Position numbers and translations under genes: made by a program
The notes under the pieces: generated by a model
What the model saw: only the letters and a program-made list of their open reading frames with translations
Database searches by the model: none
What the model was told of the DNA's origin: nothing
In this document: one piece after another, positions 58,401 to 64,000 of the stretch
Position numbering within the stretch: the stretch's first letter is position 1
How the letters are laid out: the number at the start of each line of letters is the position of its first letter
Source: Acorus gramineus
Lineage: Eukaryota; Streptophyta; Magnoliopsida; Acorales; Acoraceae
Direction: 5' to 3'
NCBI GenBank assembly: GCA_030737835.1
Contig: CM060849.1
Span: 24,374,855 to 24,438,854, forward strand
DNA: 64,000 nucleotides

Positions 58401-60774
58401 TTAAAATCTAGTTTAATAATGGAATAAGATTTTAATGATGACTTATTCTAATTTTTTAGAAGATAAGACTATAAGTTAGTTAAAACATTACTCATTATTT
58501 GTTATGTAAAAAATTGAGATAAAACGTGGATAACAATAGTGAGGAATGCGTTACTCAAAAATAAAAAATTTGAAGAGAAAGTGAGAATTTTTTTTTCTTC
58601 TGTGTATAGGTTAGGATAACAAGAATTCTTTCTTTTTATCCTGATTTTAACAAATGTGATTAAAAACAAAATGTAAATACATAGGCTTTATATACCCTAA
58701 AAATTATAGTAAATTATCTTCAAATATTAATGTTTACTAAACTAAGCCAAAAAGTCAATGATTTTTTTTTTTTTTTTGTCATTTCTCACATTTATCAAAA
58801 TAAAGATAAAAAGATGAGATATATGTTATTCTACCATCTATGTGGAATACATTACATATATCATTATTTTCAATTTCAATTTGAAACAGATGTTCGCGAT
58901 TCATCCTGATTTTTTAGTATAACAAAAATAATAGGTTGGTCTATCCACACGTCAGTTATTTATCATCTTATCTAATCAATTATTTCATTACCATGAAATA
59001 CCTCACATGCCTAGCACCTAGATATGTGATGTGTTTACTCTTTACTGAGGACTGATGAAACCTTATTCGATTAGGACGAGGAACGAAGTAATATTTTTTA
59101 TTTTAGTACTAATTTATTGATATATATTTGTGTTGGGAAGGGGGGCACTTGATCCTGGGGGACAGAAGTGGTCCAAGTGGATCACCAAATGCACTCATGT
59201 GTTAGGTTTATAAAGGTGATCTTTTTGTTTAAGGGAAAGGGATGTGTGGCATACTAACCATGGTACTTGGTATACAGCATGCTTTTAAGCAACTGCCTAA
59301 AGGTGGATGATATTATTGTATTCTCTTGTGGAATTTCAATTCTGTGGGCCCTATTGTTTACCTATTGTTGAAATGTTTGCTGTTCATATTGTTGGTATTA
59401 GTATATAGATAATGTTTCATGAAGACTGTTTTTTTTTTTATTCATGCTTTTTCGGAGCCTAATTGTTTGTTTCATTTGTATGTCTAAATAAATTTACATG
59501 ATTTGAGAACTCAACCTTTTTTAAAATAAAATGCTTGTGGAAATGATCATGTAAAGACAGTTTTCTATTATCAGTGATCACCTAAACATATTATGCTAAT
59601 TTATTTATTTTTGCGCGTGTTCCCTCATAAGAGTCTTTTAGAGGGTTTATATATATATATTGAAAAAATTAAGAAAATCATATAGATGTCTTAAGTTTGT
59701 TTTAGCGGGGTCATTGTTTTCAATCCCTTAATGGATTTAAACTTTTTATTATTGTAATTTCATATAATGACCAATTAATCATTTAATTGGAGGGTTGTTT
59801 CTCCTTGTTCAAAAAAAAAAAAAAAATCTTCATAATTGAAATAGTTTCATGAAGGGAGTGGAGTATCCATAAACTTATATGTTTGAAAAACATGAGGGTC
59901 CATTTATTTGAGGTGGTTGCTTTTACTCCAAAACTCATGTCTTTTGATGGTTTATCTAGATTGTTTTCATTATTAATTAAATCAAACGATAATTATGAGG
60001 TAAATTTTAATATAACTACCCCAAATGCTTCATTTATGTTCTGATCTTTCTTTGATCGTTAATTATAAAGTAAACTTCATGATACAAGTTTATGTATGGC
60101 TTCCAGTTGAGGTTGAATCAGATATTGATTTGTGACAATCACACTATAGCCTTTGAGTTGGATCTCATCTCCAATTTTATACCCCCTATGAAAAAAACAA
60201 CTTGCATTATACCACCAATTGGGTTAAGAATTAAAAATCGCCTAACCCATCTATACTAATAATATAAAGACTATCCTCACCCATTTGAATGCCCAAATGG
60301 ATGATTTGGATACATTAACAATCAATGCAGTATTCAAAGCCCCATAAAGACCAAATTTTCTTGGTCCAAAACCACTTACTCCACCTTGAGAATCCCCATG
60401 TCACACAACTCATCAACAACTACAACCAACAAATAAAAGTATAGGTAATAAAAGAGACAGGCATAAACACAAACACTAAAATAATATATAAGGGGTAGGC
60501 AAAGTCATCACTACTCAAAACTCATTAAAAACCATACAAATTAAAGGTCTCTCATTAAAACCCTAACTAAATATTCACTTAAAATCCCATGACACTAGAA
60601 TAACATTTTTTTCTTTTTATATTAATCATCTATATACAGTTAACAACTCAATACAATATATTCGAGTTGTTAAGTGTATACAGACATAGCATTTATATAA
60701 AAATAAAAATAAAAAACTAGATTCTATCAGTTCTGGTCAGTCTAAACTTTTTCTCTCCTCCCGGCCCCCTCACA
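58401..60774. other. Long intergenic region and 3' flank of the second OVATE gene
   Basis: AT-rich throughout. The last 200 bases are the likely 3' UTR of the minus-strand OVATE gene. No convincing ORF, RNA gene or defined repeat was seen. Confidence 0.45.
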
Positions 60775-61278
60775 TCAGTTTCCCTTTGGACGGGCGGAGA
60801 CAAAGACGCCGTTCCAGATCTCCATGAAGGCGGTGACGATGAGCTCATGGTGGTAGGGGGAGTTGAGGGAGAGGAAGCAGTCGAGGAGCTCTCGCAGCTC
60901 TTCGAAGCTGTAGATCTCCTTCTCCACAATCATCTGCAACATGGAGTTCCTGAAGTCCACGTAAGGGTCGTCGGAGTCCTTCACAACCGCCACGCTTTCC
61001 TTCACCTTACCACCACCCCCGGCCGCCGCCGCCGCCTTCCTCCGCCTCCTCCTCCTCTTCTTGACCTCCTCCTCCTCAACCACCACCACCTTCTCCTCCT
61101 CCTTGTAGTGGGAGAAGATGGGTTTGGTTTGGGAGGAGGGAGGGGTGGGTGGTTTGGGTTGTTTGAGGTGGTTGGTGAGGAAGGAGGGCAGTTTGGGGAG
61201 GCGGCGGGGGCGGCAGCCGCAGCCCACGTCGACGATGGTTGCATGACGGCGGAGGTGGAAGCCTTTGGTGGTGGGCAT
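60775..61278 (-). CDS. OVATE family protein (OFP6/OFP8-like transcription repressor)
   Basis: Intronless, 167 residues. Seen: a CGCRPRRLPKLP motif near 20-31, which is common in the small OFP6/8 group, a Pro-rich linker, an acidic/hydrophobic EEEKVVVVEEEE stretch, an (R)6 basic run at 75-80 that may act as a nuclear signal, an Ala/Gly run, and the OVATE domain at about 94-158 (SDDPYVDFRNSMLQMIVEKE, then LIVTAFMEIWNGVF). Length fits the small OFP class. Known: nuclear transcription repressors of cell elongation. The gene is convergent with the other OFP at 47511-48221, about 12.6 kb away. The leader upstream is CCAAACC-like. It looks intact. Confidence 0.92.
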   Translation of the reverse strand: MPTTKGFHLRRHATIVDVGCGCRPRRLPKLPSFLTNHLKQPKPPTPPSSQTKPIFSHYKEEEKVVVVEEEEVKKRRRRRRKAAAAAGGGGKVKESVAVVKDSDDPYVDFRNSMLQMIVEKEIYSFEELRELLDCFLSLNSPYHHELIVTAFMEIWNGVFVSARPKGN

Positions 61279-62812
61279 GGTTTGGGTTATTGGAGAGGAG
61301 GGGCTTTTTTTTTTGTTGAGTGTGAATTGTGTGTGAAGAGGAGACTTATTAGTTTTTAAAAGGGGGGTGGGGAGGGGTATTTGACCAAGGGGGGGGTTTA
61401 TTAATTGTACATGTGAGGTTAGGACTTAGGAGTGGAGGAAATGATGGTATCATCTGATTGTGTTTGTTTTTTTGTTTTTTTTTTATTATGAATTTAGAGC
61501 ATTTTGATACCCCTAATAATTTGAATTACTTTTAGATGTGGAATAGGATGTGGGGTGAATAGCCCCCTGAATATAGTTGTACCAGAATAATAAGAATAAT
61601 TAAACTGATATTAGTATTCTAAGTTTTTTTGAAATTGTGTTATGTATTTCTCTCAATCTATTCCATTAGTTAGTATAAATGAATTCATATGTCAAATCAT
61701 ATTTTATAATATATTACAAATCAGGAGGTTCATATGTTAAATCATTTTTCACATTTTATAAATTTTTACCTACATCTTATTCATTTTCAACAAAAACTTC
61801 ATTATTATTTTTCAATGAGAATAATAAAAACACAATTAAACAGAAAATAGTTTATTCCATTGGCCTAATTTTATCTATGCTAAAATTAGATATTGTTATT
61901 GATCTAATGAACCGATCCCGAATATATCTGATATTCAGAATAAATCACATCAATCATATTTTTTTAATCACATCACAAAATTATATCTTATTTTGTTAGT
62001 TCACCTACATGTGGGTCCTCTTAAAAAAAAATCCTTGTACATGAAGAAAGGAATATATATATATATATAATAAACACAAAGAGTGAAAATGCATGGCCTT
62101 ATGAGATGGAATTTTATTTCTATGGTTTATTGGTTGCCTCTGCATTGCATGTGATGGGATTTTGCAGGGGAAGATGCTTATGAACCTTCTCTGGATTAAT
62201 GGGGTATTAATTAAATCAAGAATGACAGTTGCATTTCTGACAAACTTTGATCAGATTTGTAGTTCAGATTTGTGGTCAAATATAAAAACTGGGTTTGATT
62301 TTAAAATTTTGGGAAAATACGATCCAACCCACTACAAACTTCTTAAATTTGTGATAACCCTATCAATTTTAAATCAAAATCCCTGTAAATCGTCTAGTTA
62401 AGCTTCTAATCCTCTTGATATACTCAAATGTTGTCTCATTTGAAATCTACAGAAATATGAAAATCCCCAAGAGATATTATAGAATTTATATGAAATTCTA
62501 TAATTATTCTTTGTCCTTGGACCCCTCTAAAAGATAAATAAAAATTTGATAAACTTCAAGGGGAGTTATATTGATTTTGTAATTATATAGGAGTTTATCG
62601 ATATTTCTAAAAGAAAAAAAAGGGGGTTAAGAAAATGTTCTTACTTCAAAGGTGTAATGTTACATAGCGTCCCAATTGCTGGCCGCATGCAATCCTTTCT
62701 TGTTTTGATTTACAATTGCATATATATTTTTATGAAGATAAATATGTACATTCATGAAATGAAGTGTATACAAAATTAAATATTTTGTTTAAAAGAACAT
62801 ATAATTAACTTA
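61279..62812. other. Upstream and intergenic DNA with MITE debris
   Basis: 61279-61440 is the likely promoter/leader of the OVATE gene. 61560-61870 resembles inner parts of the 5225 and 57073 elements (TTTTCAATGAGAATAATAAA, TACATCTTATTCATTTTCAA). 62400-62630 has AGGGGAGTTATATTGATTTT, like the ends of the 20700/50560 repeat. No gene is supported. Confidence 0.45.
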
Positions 62813-63060
62813 GGGGCCGTTTGGTTCAGCGGAAAGCTGATTTTAAGTCCTGATTTATAAGTGCAGATTGTATAAGTTCTGATAAGTTTTAATCAGTTCA
62901 GAAGAAAAACTGTTTGGTTCAACGGAAATTATAAACACTTATTGCAAATAAGTATGTTTGGTTCAGTACTAAAGAGTAGAGCTTATAATAAGGATGTTTT
63001 GATTCATTTAATAAGTGCTGAATGTTCTGATGTTATATGTTCAGACAAAAGCAGCATACA
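62813..63060. mobile_element. MITE fragment beginning GGGGCCGTTTGGTTC
   Basis: TTA at 62810-62812 precedes GGGGCCGTTTGGTTCAGCGG, a typical PIF/Harbinger-like left end. The inside repeats GTTTGGTTCA three times and resembles 52584-52979. The right end could not be fixed. Confidence 0.5.
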
Positions 63061-64000
63061 TGTTAAATTGTTCTTTTCACATGAGAAGATAATAAGATAA
63101 ACAAAAGGAAAGAAGAAATTCCATTTGTTCCCAAACTTTAGCCTCAAACAAACATATATAAAAACTGATTTTATGCATTCTTGAAGTCCTCTATATTTTT
63201 TTGGTGTAAATCTGAAACCAAATCAGTGCCTGGGATGCCCTATTTTGTTTTTTTTTTTTGGAAGACAAGTCCAAATTCTGAAATTCAATGTACTGAAATG
63301 AAAAAAAAATTAAATATTCCTCAGCACCAAAAGAAACCTATCTCTAGCTGTCTTGAATATCCCTCCCCACTTTCAACCTCCTCAAACTACTGCTTCCATG
63401 GCTAATTCAAGCAACTCAACAATACCATCATACAAGACATAAAACATCTATAATTTGCATATTAACAAAAACAATCCATTGAACCCTAACAATATAGTGA
63501 ATCAAGAAAAATAAACTTTCTAATAAGAAGTGTTATTATCTTCAGATCGGGACTGAGAGGTCGAAACAGAGGAGGATAAAACAGAAACCGTCGGCGCTCA
63601 AAGGTCGAATCAAAGGAAGACACGCGACGGTGGATCGACTGGCTCGAAAATGGGGGATCGAAGACTTGGGGCTCGTAGACCGGGGGGCGAGGGGTGGGTC
63701 CGGCGATGATGGAGTGGCTCGAAAACGGGGGCTTCCGGCGACGGTGGAGGTAGATCGTGCATAAATGTGCGATTGGGGTTTCAGAGGGTCTCGACCAGAT
63801 CTATTCGAGGAGAAAAGTGTGAGGAGAGAGACTATGTGAGGTCAAAAAAATCCTTATATACCACTCGTAAATTTTTCAAAGGTCCAGGGGCACCATGGTC
63901 TTTTCACGTGGGTGACGAGTAGGCGGTATGCGAGTAGCAGAAAAATAAGTAACAATGAAGACGCTGAAAATTTCAGAGCATTTGGGCGGAAAAAGGGTTA
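63061..64000. other. Window edge with a promoter-like, GC-richer block on the minus strand
   Basis: 63540-63960 is much richer in GC than its flanks. On the minus strand it reads TATATAAGG (about 63850-63860), a CT-rich leader, then a 50-codon ORF starting MHDLPPPSPEAPVFEP. GGCTCGAAAA(T/C)GGGGG occurs twice (63642 and 63716). It could be the first exon of a real gene or a promoter-like piece inside a transposon. The evidence does not decide. Confidence 0.3.

Noticed and set aside
1-64000. CRISPR array, rRNA, operon or riboswitch
   Set aside because: No regularly spaced identical repeats, rRNA motifs or bacterial-style gene packing are present; the DNA is plant nuclear.

Overview
This window is nuclear DNA of a flowering plant. 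The AT-rich intergenic DNA is full of small transposons, the genes carry GT-AG introns, and every recognisable product belongs to a plant family. Several genes are much richer in GC than their surroundings (the aspartyl protease, both OVATE genes, and first exons of the PHD, peroxiredoxin and DUF1279 genes). That contrast leans toward a monocot, but the species cannot be named from the sequence. I found no bacterial, organellar or CRISPR content.

Layout. 0.5-1.9 kb: intronless A1 aspartyl protease (-). 3.4-10.6 kb: transposon-rich block with two LTR-like fossils, foldback elements and a 5'-truncated LINE flanked by a perfect 16-bp target duplication. 11.9-17.5 kb: eight-exon gene (-) for an AT-hook/PHD/GNAT chromatin protein of the IDM1 type. 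19-21.7 kb: LTR fossils and a 500-bp foldback ending next to a G-box/TATA promoter. 21.7-24.1 kb: gene (+) for a 77-residue protein with a 1.9-kb 5'UTR intron holding two SINE copies. 25.1-30.2 kb: seven-exon plastid 2-Cys peroxiredoxin (-), with an 849-bp transposon in intron 4. 30.4-32.5 kb: MITE cluster with a direct duplication. 33.3-35.1 kb: three-exon DUF1279/FAM210-like plastid protein (-). 35.4-39.1 kb: a large foldback, a hAT-like element, an (AT)n tract and a Copia fossil. 39.7-40.1 kb: unrecognised 128-codon ORF followed by a degenerate tandem array. 42-43.4 kb: LINE remnant. 47.5-48.2 kb: OVATE family gene (+). 50-58.4 kb: MITEs, a hAT MITE, a LINE tail and a 1.33-kb foldback. 60.8-61.3 kb: second OVATE family gene (-).

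The genes are not an operon and share no single pathway: protein turnover, chromatin, plastid redox, plastid membrane and growth repression. The gene set does look like conserved neighbourhood structure. From memory, Arabidopsis chromosome 3 has a related aspartyl protease (At3g52500), OFP6 (At3g52525) and OFP18 (At3g52540) close together, with a PHD-acetyltransferase (At3g53680) not far away. This needs an alignment check.

I saw no clearly new biological system. The most unusual items are the peroxiredoxin-intron transposon with promoter-like GC-rich cargo, the foldback carrying inverted arrays of short repeats, the tandem array behind the unrecognised ORF, and the small myristoylation-motif protein gene whose promoter abuts a foldback transposon.
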